Shown here: piece by piece, positions 1 through 7,913 of the stretch
Position numbering within the stretch: position 1 is the first letter of the stretch
How the letters are laid out: every line of letters begins with the position of its first letter
Assembly: GCA_020853255.1 (NCBI GenBank)
Contig: JADYZI010000163.1
Span: 1-15,617 of the forward strand
Source: Acidobacteriota bacterium
Lineage (GTDB): Bacteria; Acidobacteriota; Blastocatellia; Pyrinomonadales; Pyrinomonadaceae
Length of the DNA: 15,617 nt
Direction of reading: 5' to 3'
Position numbers and translations under genes: made by a program
The notes under the pieces: generated by a model
Told to the model about the DNA's origin: nothing
The model's input: the letters and a program-made list of their open reading frames with translations, nothing else
Database searches by the model: none

Positions 1-193
1 CGCCGTGAGATTTGAAGACCATTCCACGCTGATGCAGTTCTTTAAGGTCCGATCGGATCGTGACCTCAGAGGTCTTGAACTGTTTGCTCAGCTCTTTTAC
101 CTTGACCTTTCCTTTCTCTTGAACGATTCCGACGATCGCGCCTCGTCTTTCTTCCGTTAACATATTTCTGTACAGTTCACTCACTCTCGCCAT
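1..193 (-). CDS. DeoR/AgaR-family transcriptional regulator, N-terminal part (cut by window edge)
   Basis: Only the first 64 codons are in the window; the reading frame continues past the left edge. The visible part is the DeoR-type winged helix: an LTEERR start to the domain (residues 12-17), a KVKVKELSKQF segment (29-39) and the recognition-helix signature SEVTIRSDL (42-50), ending near the usual HGG wing. Members of this family repress sugar operons and respond to a phosphorylated sugar bound by a C-terminal domain that is not visible here. The start chosen is the ATG at 193. The ATG at residue 11 (163) is equally plausible, because many family members begin with MLTEERR. Neither has a clear Shine-Dalgarno sequence. 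It lies last behind the glycosidase/kinase operon in the same direction, so it is the natural candidate regulator of that operon. Family assignment is secure; the effector is unknown. Confidence 0.85.
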   Translation of the reverse strand, partial: MARVSELYRNMLTEERRGAIVGIVQEKGKVKVKELSKQFKTSEVTIRSDLKELHQRGMVFKSHG

Positions 194-225
194 TATTAGG
201 ACCGGACCAATTGAATCGCATTCTC

Positions 226-309
226 CTTTGTGCCCTTTGTGTCTTCAACTTCGTGGTCTTTGTGCTAAAAAACGCGCTTACACAAAGGCCGCAATAGATA
301 GCCACAAAG
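226..309. repeat. Cluster of CTTTGTG / CACAAAG 7-mers
   Basis: The 178-bp gap between the kinase and the regulator carries CTTTGTG at 226-232, 235-241 and 258-264, then the inverted form CACAAAG at 281-287 and 303-309. The 258-264 and 281-287 copies form an inverted pair around a 16-nt loop. From memory, similar TTTGTG-rich intergenic elements occur as dispersed repeats in several bacterial phyla, including Acidobacteriota, but this could not be checked here. An operator function for the downstream regulator gene is also possible. Confidence 0.6.
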
Positions 310-329
310 ATCGCAAAGCAGAAGAGATC

Positions 330-347
330 GGCAAGAAACTGCTTGCC
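330..347 (-). other. Small hairpin downstream of the kinase gene
   Basis: A perfect 6-bp inverted repeat (GGCAAG at 330-335, CTTGCC at 342-347) with a 6-nt loop lies 25 nt past the kinase stop on the minus strand. No T-run follows it, so it does not qualify as a standard intrinsic terminator. It could be an RNA end-stabilising or attenuating stem between the kinase and the regulator gene, or chance. Confidence 0.3.
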
Positions 348-371
348 AATTCCCTGCCTCAGGCCACTAGT

Positions 372-1325
372 TCATTCTGAGTTCGACCCCTTAGATATTT
401 CTACCAACGGCGCCAACCGTTCCACATCCGCCAACCTGATCTGTCCAGGAAGATCGGCCAGGCAATTTGCCGCACCGCACGCAACAGCAAGGCGCAGCTT
501 CTCGGCCAGTTCATAGCCGCGAATGTCCGCAACGACCAACCCGGCGACCGTCGCATCGCCGCATCCAACTGTCGAATTGACCCTAACTTTTGGAGGTTTC
601 GCGGCTACGACCTCCTGTGTGCCGTTAGATCGTACAAGCCCTTCGGCACCAAGTGAAATGATCGTCTCGCTCACACCCAAGTCAGCAAATCGCCGGGTCG
701 CCAATTCCGCCGTTTCTTGCCCGGTGATCGTGACGCCGATCGCTTTCTCCGCCTCTTCACGGTTTGGTTTGATCATATCCGGTCCTGCCGAAAGCGCGAG
801 CAGCAAGGGCTCACCGCTCGTGTCCAGCATCGACCTGCCGCCATGTTTACGGGCCAAGGCTATCAAATCTGCATAGAGATCACCCGGCACACCCGGCGGC
901 AAACTTCCAGAGAAAACTGCGTGGAAATTCGACCCCGACGAACTGAACAACCGTTCGCACATGCTTTTGAATTCAATAAGTTCATCTTGGACGATCTTTC
1001 CGCCAGGTTCCAATATCTCAGTTATCACGCCGTTGTCAGCGATGATCTCATCATTGACGCGCGTCGTCGATCTGGTACGAACCGGAACGACCTCGATCCC
1101 AAGTCCGATCAATTGCCGTTCAACCTCGTCACCTGTTGCCCCGCCAAGAAACCCTATCCAAACAACCTTGTCCTCGCCAAGCGCCTTTGCCGTCATCGCA
1201 ACATGCGCCGCTTTTCCGCCCGCAAAGGAAACCGCGGACGATGCACGGTTCACTTCGCCAACTCTCAGCTGGCCAACCCACAGCCGCCGGTCAATCGCCG
1301 GATTTGCCGAAACACAAATGATCAT
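372..1325 (-). CDS. PfkB-family hexose(-phosphate) kinase, 1-phosphofructokinase/tagatose-6-phosphate kinase type
   Basis: A 317-residue cytoplasmic kinase of usual length for the 1-phosphofructokinase/LacC branch of the ribokinase fold. Visible motifs are NPAID (8-12), GGKAAHVA (36-43, in place of the usual GGKGxNVA), SGSLPPG (139-145), KPNREE (186-191) and the anion-hole/catalytic signature STVGCGDATVAG (251-262), where D257 is the expected catalytic base. Family members phosphorylate fructose-1-phosphate, fructose-6-phosphate or tagatose-6-phosphate with ATP. With galactosidases and a hexosaminidase upstream and a DeoR-type gene downstream, tagatose-6-phosphate is an attractive substrate, but that is inference. 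The ATG directly abuts the stop of the binding-protein gene (0 bp gap), which suggests translational coupling; no strong ribosome-binding site is seen. The altered GGKAAHVA motif may mean altered sugar specificity. Confidence 0.85.
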   Translation of the reverse strand: MIICVSANPAIDRRLWVGQLRVGEVNRASSAVSFAGGKAAHVAMTAKALGEDKVVWIGFLGGATGDEVERQLIGLGIEVVPVRTRSTTRVNDEIIADNGVITEILEPGGKIVQDELIEFKSMCERLFSSSGSNFHAVFSGSLPPGVPGDLYADLIALARKHGGRSMLDTSGEPLLLALSAGPDMIKPNREEAEKAIGVTITGQETAELATRRFADLGVSETIISLGAEGLVRSNGTQEVVAAKPPKVRVNSTVGCGDATVAGLVVADIRGYELAEKLRLAVACGAANCLADLPGQIRLADVERLAPLVEISKGSNSE

Positions 1326-2411
1326 TTAACCGCCGGCCGCCGCCGTCTTAAAAACTTCCTCACGCTTTTGATAACCGTCCTTGATGATCGTATCTTCCAG
1401 ATTGTTTTTATCGACGATGATCGGATCAAGCAGGATCGAAGGGACATCTAGCTTTCCGTTATTGACCGTGCGGCCGGTGTCGATCTTTTCGCCTCGTGCC
1501 AATTTTACGGCGGCTTCGGCGGCGGCGGTCGCAAGCGGTTTGATCGGCTTGTAAACGGTCATCGTCTGTTTCCCTTGTGCGACATATTGCGACGCGACAA
1601 TATCGGCATCCTGGCCGGAAACCAGTACCTTCCCGGCAAGCCCGCGCGAATCGAGTGCCTGGATCACGCCCCTCGAAACGCTGTCGGCCGATGCGACGAC
1701 CGCAACGATATTGTCGTTGTTCTGGGTCAGTGCATTTTCGGTGTGTTTCATCGCTTCGCTTGCCTGCCAGTTTGCCGCCCATTGTTCGGCGACGATCTTG
1801 ATATCGCCGCGATCGACCGCAGGCTTTAGAACGTTCATTTGCCCCTGGTACAAGAGCTTTGCATTGTTGTCGGTTGGCGATCCGCAGATGAGCAGGTAGT
1901 TGCCCTTAGGAGCACGTTCAAGCAGATAACGCGCCTGCATTTCGCCGACGCGAACGTTGTCGAACGACACATACAGTGCCACGTCAGAATTCAAGATCAG
2001 ACGGTCGTAGGCGATCACTGGAACTTTTGCCTGCGTCGCCTTGTCAACAATGCTCGCGGCAACCTGGCCGTCGTGCGGAACGACAACGAGAACATCCACG
2101 CCTTTCGTCAAAAGGTTCTCAGCCTGCTGAAGCTGCACCGCATCGTTGCCCTCCGCCACCTGAATTTCGACTGTCGCCCCAAGCTGCTTTGCCTTTTCGA
2201 CAAAGAGATCGCGGTCGCGAAGCCAGCGTTCTTCCTTTAGCGTTTCGAGCAGAAACCCGATCCGGACCGGACCGGATTTCTGTCCATTTACAAAAGAGCT
2301 TTCGGTCTTGCCCGGGCCGCTGTTGCAGCCCGCGATAAGAAATGCGACTTTAATAAATGCCGCCAGCACGGCGATCAAACGAAACGTTTTACGACAATTT
2401 TTTAATCTCAT
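1326..2411 (-). CDS. XylF-like periplasmic sugar-binding lipoprotein
   Basis: A 361-residue solute-binding protein of the ribose/xylose (periplasmic-binding-protein type 1) family. The N-terminus has basic residues, a hydrophobic stretch and a lipobox IAGC with the lipidated cysteine at 29, so the protein should be membrane anchored. Several segments resemble E. coli D-xylose-binding XylF as I remember it: ERWLRDRDLF (61-70), AYDRLI (134-139), SFDN (149-152), GSPTDNNAK (177-185), SGQDAD (265-270) and MTVYKPI (284-290). The role is capture of a monosaccharide for an ABC transporter, or sensing. No XylG-like ATPase or XylH-like permease is present in the window, so its partner lies elsewhere or is missing. 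The start overlaps the GH35 stop by 4 bp (ATGA). The ligand could be xylose or another aldose released by the neighbouring enzymes. Confidence 0.88.
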   Translation of the reverse strand: MRLKNCRKTFRLIAVLAAFIKVAFLIAGCNSGPGKTESSFVNGQKSGPVRIGFLLETLKEERWLRDRDLFVEKAKQLGATVEIQVAEGNDAVQLQQAENLLTKGVDVLVVVPHDGQVAASIVDKATQAKVPVIAYDRLILNSDVALYVSFDNVRVGEMQARYLLERAPKGNYLLICGSPTDNNAKLLYQGQMNVLKPAVDRGDIKIVAEQWAANWQASEAMKHTENALTQNNDNIVAVVASADSVSRGVIQALDSRGLAGKVLVSGQDADIVASQYVAQGKQTMTVYKPIKPLATAAAEAAVKLARGEKIDTGRTVNNGKLDVPSILLDPIIVDKNNLEDTIIKDGYQKREEVFKTAAAGG

Positions 2412-4282
2412 TGGTTTTCGAATATTTGATGTTTAATGCCTGTAAGCGAAGCCTCGAGCACAGCGTCCGTCTCAAGCACGATCACTTCATTCCGGCCCGA
2501 TTTCAGAAAACTTGCCGGGACAAATAGCGTCTGCTGCGGGCCGATCCTCCAGTGGCGGCCGAGATGATTTCCGTTTACCCAAACATGGCCTTTGCCCCAC
2601 GTTCTCGTGTCAAGATAAGTGTCGCCCAAAGCCTTCAGATCGAATGTGCCTCGATAGAAAGTTGGCGTGTTTGGCTTCGCGGCAGCTTTCTTGAATTTCA
2701 GCGGACGCAGATCGTTCAGCGGCAGGTTAAAGATCTGCCAGCCTTCCAAATTCCCCCCACCAAGCGTGACGGCGCCGACAATTCCCTTTCGGTCATAGAT
2801 AAAATCCTTACCAAAATTCAGCCGCCCGCCGTTCTCTACCAAAATGTCGAGAGTCGCTCCTGGCTTTGCATTTATCGCAAGCTCGTTCTGTTTCAACCGC
2901 CGGTCGAGCTTTCCGGTCAATGCACCGTCTAAAAAGATGTATCCGTAATCGCGCAGGTCGAATTTAAGTTCGCCGTCTGCCGTTTTGTCCAATTTCTTTC
3001 GATACAAAATAAATCCATAATTCTGCCCGGCCTCTTCCATCGAAAGCGGCTCACGCGACGACTTCGGTTTGCCCAAAAGCTGAAACAGATCAGCGGTTTC
3101 TTTTAGATCAAACTTCGGGATATCGATCAGTTCCGCATTTGCGGGAACATCGGGCAGCGATTCCCCCGCGGGAAGGTATTTTTTTATAACGTCACGAAGC
3201 GCAAAATATTTCGGCGTCGTTCGTCCAGCTTCGTCGAGCGGCGAATCGTAATCGTAGCTTGTCGTGTCGGGCTGATAAGGCTCCTTTGCGTTGTAGTTCG
3301 CACCGTTCATATAGCCGAACGACGTACCGCCGTGGAACATATAGAGGTTGAACGAAATGCCGTTCTTCAACATCCAATCCAGCCCCTCGGCGACCGCTTC
3401 GGGCTTTACGGTCTGGTGCGGCTTGCCCCAGTGATCGAACCAGCCGATCCAATATTCGCCGACCATTCGCGGCACGTTCTGTCGAAACTTCGCAAAATTC
3501 GCAAACTCTTTTTCCACTCCCGCAACACTCGCTTTTTGATCGACGCCGAAATTGATCACCGACAAAACATCGGGCAGCGTCCCGTTCTTCAGCATGTAGT
3601 CGAGCGAACCGTCAGACGTGAAAAGCTGACCCGAAAAACCGGCGTCGCGGATCTGCTTTTTGACCGCGTTCATATAATCTTTATCGGCGCCAAACGAACC
3701 GTATTCGTTCTCGACCTGAATCATTATGATGTTGCCGCCTTTTGCGATCTCGAGCGGTGCGAGCCGCTTGCCGACCTCTTTCATATAGATGTCTGACGCC
3801 GCAACAAACCGCGCGTCCGACGTGCGTACCTTCATATCCTTTTCCGCAAGGAGCCACGCCGGAATGCCGCCAAAATCCCATTCAGTGCAGACATACGGGC
3901 CAGGCCGAACGATCACATACAATCCTTCTTCTTTCGCCTCGCGAACAAATTCAGCCACGTCGAGATTGCCCGTAAAATCAAACTGCCCTTTTCGCGGTTC
4001 GTGCAAGTTCCAAAAGATGTATGTCGTAATGGTATTCAAGCCCATCGCCTTCGCCTTCTTAAAACGGTCGCGCCAATACATTCGCGGCACACGCGGATAA
4101 TGCATCTCACCGGAACGAATGATGAACGGCTTGCCGTCGAGCATAAAATGATCACCTTCCCAGCCGAATGTGCGATTCGCCGTCGCGTTTTGGGCGGCCG
4201 CGGATGCAGCAAAAACAAAGGCGAGCATCAATAGTGCGATAGGTTTGAACTTGGTCATAATACTAGGATAAATAAAGGTCAT
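2408..4282 (-). CDS. GH35 beta-galactosidase, exported
   Basis: A 624-residue GH35 enzyme that removes terminal beta-linked galactose with retention of configuration. A hydrophobic stretch at about 14-30 ends in SAAAQ, a typical signal-peptidase site. The catalytic (beta/alpha)8 domain spans about 38-360: RSGEMHYPRVP (56-66), RPGPYVCTEWDFGG (126-139), IQVENEYG (188-195, acid/base E193), GEYWIGWFDHWG (275-286, nucleophile E276) and YDYDSPLDEAG (343-353). The C-terminal half is beta-sandwich, with the sugar-binding-like segment HVWVNGNHLGRHW at 566-578. The start at 4282 is favoured over the ATG at 4258 by a GGAG lying 5 nt upstream inside the end of the fucosidase gene; stop and start share one base (TAATG). 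It sits between GH29 and the binding lipoprotein, as expected for exo-acting glycan trimming. GH35 enzymes often prefer beta-1,3-Gal, but linkage cannot be read from the sequence. Confidence 0.93.
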   Translation of the reverse strand: MTFIYPSIMTKFKPIALLMLAFVFAASAAAQNATANRTFGWEGDHFMLDGKPFIIRSGEMHYPRVPRMYWRDRFKKAKAMGLNTITTYIFWNLHEPRKGQFDFTGNLDVAEFVREAKEEGLYVIVRPGPYVCTEWDFGGIPAWLLAEKDMKVRTSDARFVAASDIYMKEVGKRLAPLEIAKGGNIIMIQVENEYGSFGADKDYMNAVKKQIRDAGFSGQLFTSDGSLDYMLKNGTLPDVLSVINFGVDQKASVAGVEKEFANFAKFRQNVPRMVGEYWIGWFDHWGKPHQTVKPEAVAEGLDWMLKNGISFNLYMFHGGTSFGYMNGANYNAKEPYQPDTTSYDYDSPLDEAGRTTPKYFALRDVIKKYLPAGESLPDVPANAELIDIPKFDLKETADLFQLLGKPKSSREPLSMEEAGQNYGFILYRKKLDKTADGELKFDLRDYGYIFLDGALTGKLDRRLKQNELAINAKPGATLDILVENGGRLNFGKDFIYDRKGIVGAVTLGGGNLEGWQIFNLPLNDLRPLKFKKAAAKPNTPTFYRGTFDLKALGDTYLDTRTWGKGHVWVNGNHLGRHWRIGPQQTLFVPASFLKSGRNEVIVLETDAVLEASLTGIKHQIFENQ

Positions 4283-5640
4283 TACTTCTCCGCAAGTTGT
4301 ATTTCAAGGATCGTATCGAAATCGTCACGGGCAGTTTGCGGAATGCTGAAAACCATTCCGTTCTTGTGCTTAGTCAGTTTTGCGATGCTGCCGTCTTTCA
4401 AAAATCTCGCTGCCACGATCCGTTTTGACATCGGCGGGAGTATCAACGCATCGTCCGGCCAATCCAAGATGTGTATATAGATCTTGCCGTCTTTTTGGGT
4501 TGTCACGCCCCACGGCCGCGGCGTCAGCGGCCCGCCGCGCGTTCCATAAAATGCCTCGCCGTATTTTGAAAGCCACTGTCCCATTTCCTTGAGATGTGTG
4601 ACAAATTCCGGTTGTATCTCGCCGGTCGCCATCGGGCCGACATTTAGAAGAAAATTTGAGTTACGCCCGGCCGCGTTTGCGAGATATTGGATAAGCTTCT
4701 TTGTGCTCTTAAAATTCTTGTCCTTTGCGTTGTAACCCCACGCACCATTCATCGTTTCGCAGGTTTCAAGCGGCAATGCTCCTATCTCCTGCTTGTCATT
4801 GAACCCGGTCGTTTTTTGCCCCGGCAGGTCCTTTTCGAACATCTGAAAATCTTCACCTGCGAACGGTTTTAAGTGATGATTTGAACCGACCAATGCCTGC
4901 GGCTGAAGCTTATGGATCAGGCTGTAGGTTTTCTCGAGCCGCCAATCGGCTTCTTCGCGGTCCCACATTCCGTCAAACCAAATGCCGCCGATCTCGCCGT
5001 AATTCGTCAAAAGCTCGGTCAGCTGCGCGTCCATATAGTCAAGATATTTATTGAAGTCGCCGCTTTCGGGCCGGCCCGTATAGCCAACGCCGGTGTAGTG
5101 ACGCGGAAAATAATCTGGATGATGCCAATCAAGCTGTGAGTGATAGAAGAACAGCTTGACGCCCTGTTTGCGGCATTCATCCGCAAGCATTTTCAACGGA
5201 TCTTTCTTATACGGCGTTCGGTCAATGATATCCCAATCAGACACTCTCGAATCAAACATCGCAAACCCGTCGTGATGTTTGCTGGTGATAGTGATGTACT
5301 TCATCCCGGCCGCCTTTGCCAGTGCGACCCAGGCCGCAGGATCGAATTTCATAGGGTTAAACTGGGCCGGAAGTTTTTCGTATTCGGCGATCGGGATCTT
5401 TTCATTGTTCATCACCCATTCGCCGCGAGCGAGCACGCTATAAACGCCCCAGTGAATGAACAGTCCAAACTTTGCATCCTGAAACCATTCCCGCGACCGC
5501 AGATTTGCCTCGGTCGGTTTGTAGTCAAGCTGTCCCTGCCGCATTTGTGCCGAGGCTGTCGCCGACACGCAAAGGACGCCAAATACGATGTTCACAAGAT
5601 ATTTCCGCGACATCTTCCAACTCATTGGTGTATTTCTCAT
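4282..5640 (-). CDS. GH29 alpha-L-fucosidase, exported
   Basis: A 452-residue GH29 enzyme releasing alpha-L-fucose by a retaining mechanism. Motifs in order: KFGLFIHWGVYS (57-68), TSKHHDGFAMFD (119-130), SQLDWHHPDYFPR (168-180), GGIWFDGMW (218-226, with D223 the expected nucleophile) and LETCETMNGAWGYN (about residues 292-305), the conserved ETC...WGY block before the RNSNFLLNVGP segment. A short beta-sandwich tail follows. An N-terminal hydrophobic stretch ending in TASAQ indicates Sec export. The exact start is uncertain: ATG codons also occur at residues 6 and 10, and the last of these gives the most typical signal peptide. There is a 53-bp gap to the GH20 gene and a 1-bp overlap with GH35. 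Specificity (alpha-1,2 versus alpha-1,3/4) cannot be set from sequence alone. Confidence 0.93.
   Translation of the reverse strand: MRNTPMSWKMSRKYLVNIVFGVLCVSATASAQMRQGQLDYKPTEANLRSREWFQDAKFGLFIHWGVYSVLARGEWVMNNEKIPIAEYEKLPAQFNPMKFDPAAWVALAKAAGMKYITITSKHHDGFAMFDSRVSDWDIIDRTPYKKDPLKMLADECRKQGVKLFFYHSQLDWHHPDYFPRHYTGVGYTGRPESGDFNKYLDYMDAQLTELLTNYGEIGGIWFDGMWDREEADWRLEKTYSLIHKLQPQALVGSNHHLKPFAGEDFQMFEKDLPGQKTTGFNDKQEIGALPLETCETMNGAWGYNAKDKNFKSTKKLIQYLANAAGRNSNFLLNVGPMATGEIQPEFVTHLKEMGQWLSKYGEAFYGTRGGPLTPRPWGVTTQKDGKIYIHILDWPDDALILPPMSKRIVAARFLKDGSIAKLTKHKNGMVFSIPQTARDDFDTILEIQLAEK
4285..4291 (-). promoter_or_regulatory. Shine-Dalgarno that fixes the GH35 start
   Basis: On the minus strand GGAGAAG lies inside the last codons of the GH29 gene, with GGAG 5 nt before the ATG at 4282. 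It is one of the few clear ribosome-binding sites in this operon. It supports the upstream GH35 start rather than the internal ATG at 4258, which has no such sequence. Confidence 0.6.
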
Positions 5641-5693
5641 TCGTCAATTTGAACCGATAGATTCCGCATCGTCTATTTACCAAGGCTTGCCGA

Positions 5694-7913
5694 TCATTTA
5701 ACGACGATCTCGTCGGCGAATATCCACGAATCACCGCCCGCGCCGTTATGGCCCGGCGGCAGCTTGCCGAATTGAACGGCTTTTACCCGAACAAATCTTG
5801 CTGAAATAGGCCGTTCCGACAAAAATCGTATAGCTCGTACCGCCGAACTCATATCCATCGCGTCAGCATTCGTTTCGTTGTTTTGCAGTTCCGTCCAATT
5901 CGCTCCATCATCCGATGAATAGAACGTGACTGTTCGCGGCAGTACTATCCATGAGCCGCTTTGCTGCATGAAGTTCACGGCAATTGAGGTGATCGAACTC
6001 CGCTCTCCGAGGTCGATCGTCGAATCGAGGTCCGCTCCTTGCCAGCCGGCCCAAATGCCGTCGCTAAAATCGCCGCTTCCGAGAATGCCGTCGGTCAGTG
6101 CCATCTCGCCCGCCTTGTTATATCGTTTGTCCACGGGATTGGCGAACTTAACCGGCTTGCCAAGAGCCTTGTTCGCAACGAGCGTAAATGGTCTGGATAA
6201 TTCGTATTTACGGCCTCGGCGAAACGGCGCGGCCTTGATCGCGGACGGCCGTGTGAACTCGATCGAATCCTTGAACGCAGCCGAATCGGCCGAAGGTTCG
6301 CGGCCATCGGTCGTGTAGCGGAACACAATGTCGTCAAATCCGCCAGCCGCATCTAACCGCCAAACACGCTTTGTCGCGTCGAACGAGATCTTGTAATTCG
6401 CAATCGCCTTATCCTCCGGTCCGTACGCAACCGCCAAAGCATCCAGATAACGATAATGCTCCGCCATCCTGCGTTTGAATTCGTCAAGGTTACCGCGCCT
6501 TCCCGTCCATGTTATTTCGGCAAACGCCTGCAGCCGCGGATACAATTTTGATTCAGCATTCACCATCGTGACTCGCTCGGTCCATAGCGGAGCTTCGGCA
6601 CCGAGGAGCAATTGACGATTTTCGCTATACTGCGGCAGCGAAAGCAGATCGGTTTGGTACACATCTTTCAGCGTTTTGCCCTGCAGCGGTGTGTCAAAAT
6701 AAAACGGTCCGGCCATGATGACGCGATTTCCGTTCGCAAGAGCTTTCGCCGCTTCGGCGTCGCCGCACCAAACTTCGACGACCGCATTCTTATCGGCACC
6801 GCCTTCAAGGATCTCATCCCATCCGATCAGCGTTTTGCCCTTTTTGGCGAGATAGCTCTGAACGCGTTTGATGAAATAGCTTTGCAATTCATGTTCATCT
6901 TTTAAGCCTTCGTTCTTGATGCGAAGCTGACATTTCGCGCATTCACGCCACCGGTCTTTCGGGACCTCGTCACCGCCGATGTGAATGTAAGGCGACGGAA
7001 ACAACGCGATGACTTCATCCAAAACATCCTGCAAAAAAGTGAACGTCCCGTCATTGCCGGCGCAAAACACATCTTTATGGACGCCCCATTCCGGCGTCAC
7101 TTCGATCGGCTTCATTCTGCACGAAAATTCCGGATAGGCCGCCAACGCCGCCATGCTGTGGCCAGGCATTTCGATCTCAGGTATCACCGTGATGTTCCTG
7201 ATCCGCGCGTATTCGACAACGTCCCTTATCTGATCCTGCGTATAAAACCCGCCGTATCTGGTTCCGTCCGCTTCCGTTCGCCACGCGCCAACTTTCGTCA
7301 AATTCGGATATTTCTTGATCTCGATCCGCCAGCCCTGGTCTTCGGTCAGATGCCATCGGAAAGTGTTTATCTTGTAATACGACAGCAGATCGATCTGTTT
7401 CTTGACGAATTCGACGGGGAAAAAATGCCTGCCGACATCGAGCATGTGGCCGCGATATGAAAATTCCGGCTCGTCTTCGATCGTAACGGCGGGAATCGCG
7501 ACGGCCTGTGTATTTCCCGGCGGAACCAATTGCCGCAGCGTCTGCACTGCCCAGAAAAGTCCTTTGTCCGTCCGGGCAGCGACGTTGATCCGCCGGTTTG
7601 AAATTACAATTCGATAACCTTCTTCACCGGCGATCGACTTATCGATCCGAAAAACAATGCGGCCGCCCGCGCCGTTTTTTGCAAGCGCGATCCCGGCTTG
7701 TTCCCTTAAATTTTCAGCAAAGAACCGAACTATCTCCGCCGTCCGCCTGCCGACGGGAGCCTGGATCGACGTAGTTTTGTCGAGCGTAAAAGCTCCCTCA
7801 CGGCGTTCAATATGCTTTGGCTGCGGAATGATCGAAAGATCTGCACGAGCCGAAACGCTCTGCACAATTAGCAGGACAAATGCGAAAAACAATAATGCCG
7901 ACCTTAATTTCAT
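5694..7913 (-). CDS. GH20 beta-N-acetylhexosaminidase with C-terminal F5/8-type (CBM32-like) domain, exported
   Basis: A 739-residue exported GH20 enzyme that removes terminal beta-GlcNAc/GalNAc by substrate-assisted catalysis. The layout is: signal peptide (1 to about 22), GH20b-like N-domain (about 25-150), catalytic barrel (about 152-495) with GHMLDVGRHFFP (155-166), FRWHLTEDQGWR (185-196), PEIEMPGHS (245-253) and HIGGDEVP (311-318), where D315-E316 are the catalytic pair. W468 in EITWTG belongs to the conserved end of the barrel. A chitobiase-C-like segment (FRYTTDGREP, about 531-540) and an F5/8-type lectin-like domain (about 583-739, ALTDGILG at 605-612) follow. I chose the ATG at 7913, which overlaps the upstream TGA by one base (TGATG); an in-frame TTG one codon earlier is less likely. 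The C-terminal domain may tether the enzyme to galactose- or HexNAc-containing glycans. Confidence 0.93.
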   Translation of the reverse strand: MKLRSALLFFAFVLLIVQSVSARADLSIIPQPKHIERREGAFTLDKTTSIQAPVGRRTAEIVRFFAENLREQAGIALAKNGAGGRIVFRIDKSIAGEEGYRIVISNRRINVAARTDKGLFWAVQTLRQLVPPGNTQAVAIPAVTIEDEPEFSYRGHMLDVGRHFFPVEFVKKQIDLLSYYKINTFRWHLTEDQGWRIEIKKYPNLTKVGAWRTEADGTRYGGFYTQDQIRDVVEYARIRNITVIPEIEMPGHSMAALAAYPEFSCRMKPIEVTPEWGVHKDVFCAGNDGTFTFLQDVLDEVIALFPSPYIHIGGDEVPKDRWRECAKCQLRIKNEGLKDEHELQSYFIKRVQSYLAKKGKTLIGWDEILEGGADKNAVVEVWCGDAEAAKALANGNRVIMAGPFYFDTPLQGKTLKDVYQTDLLSLPQYSENRQLLLGAEAPLWTERVTMVNAESKLYPRLQAFAEITWTGRRGNLDEFKRRMAEHYRYLDALAVAYGPEDKAIANYKISFDATKRVWRLDAAGGFDDIVFRYTTDGREPSADSAAFKDSIEFTRPSAIKAAPFRRGRKYELSRPFTLVANKALGKPVKFANPVDKRYNKAGEMALTDGILGSGDFSDGIWAGWQGADLDSTIDLGERSSITSIAVNFMQQSGSWIVLPRTVTFYSSDDGANWTELQNNETNADAMDMSSAVRAIRFLSERPISARFVRVKAVQFGKLPPGHNGAGGDSWIFADEIVVK

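Noticed and set aside
330..347. Intrinsic terminator after the kinase gene
   Set aside because: The stem is only 6 bp and no T-run follows on the minus strand; kept only as a small hairpin.
717..1451. Long open frame of 244 codons on the plus strand
   Set aside because: It is antisense to the kinase and to the end of the binding-protein gene. Its translation is rich in Arg/Asn/His with no family motif, and the minus-strand frames carry clear motifs.
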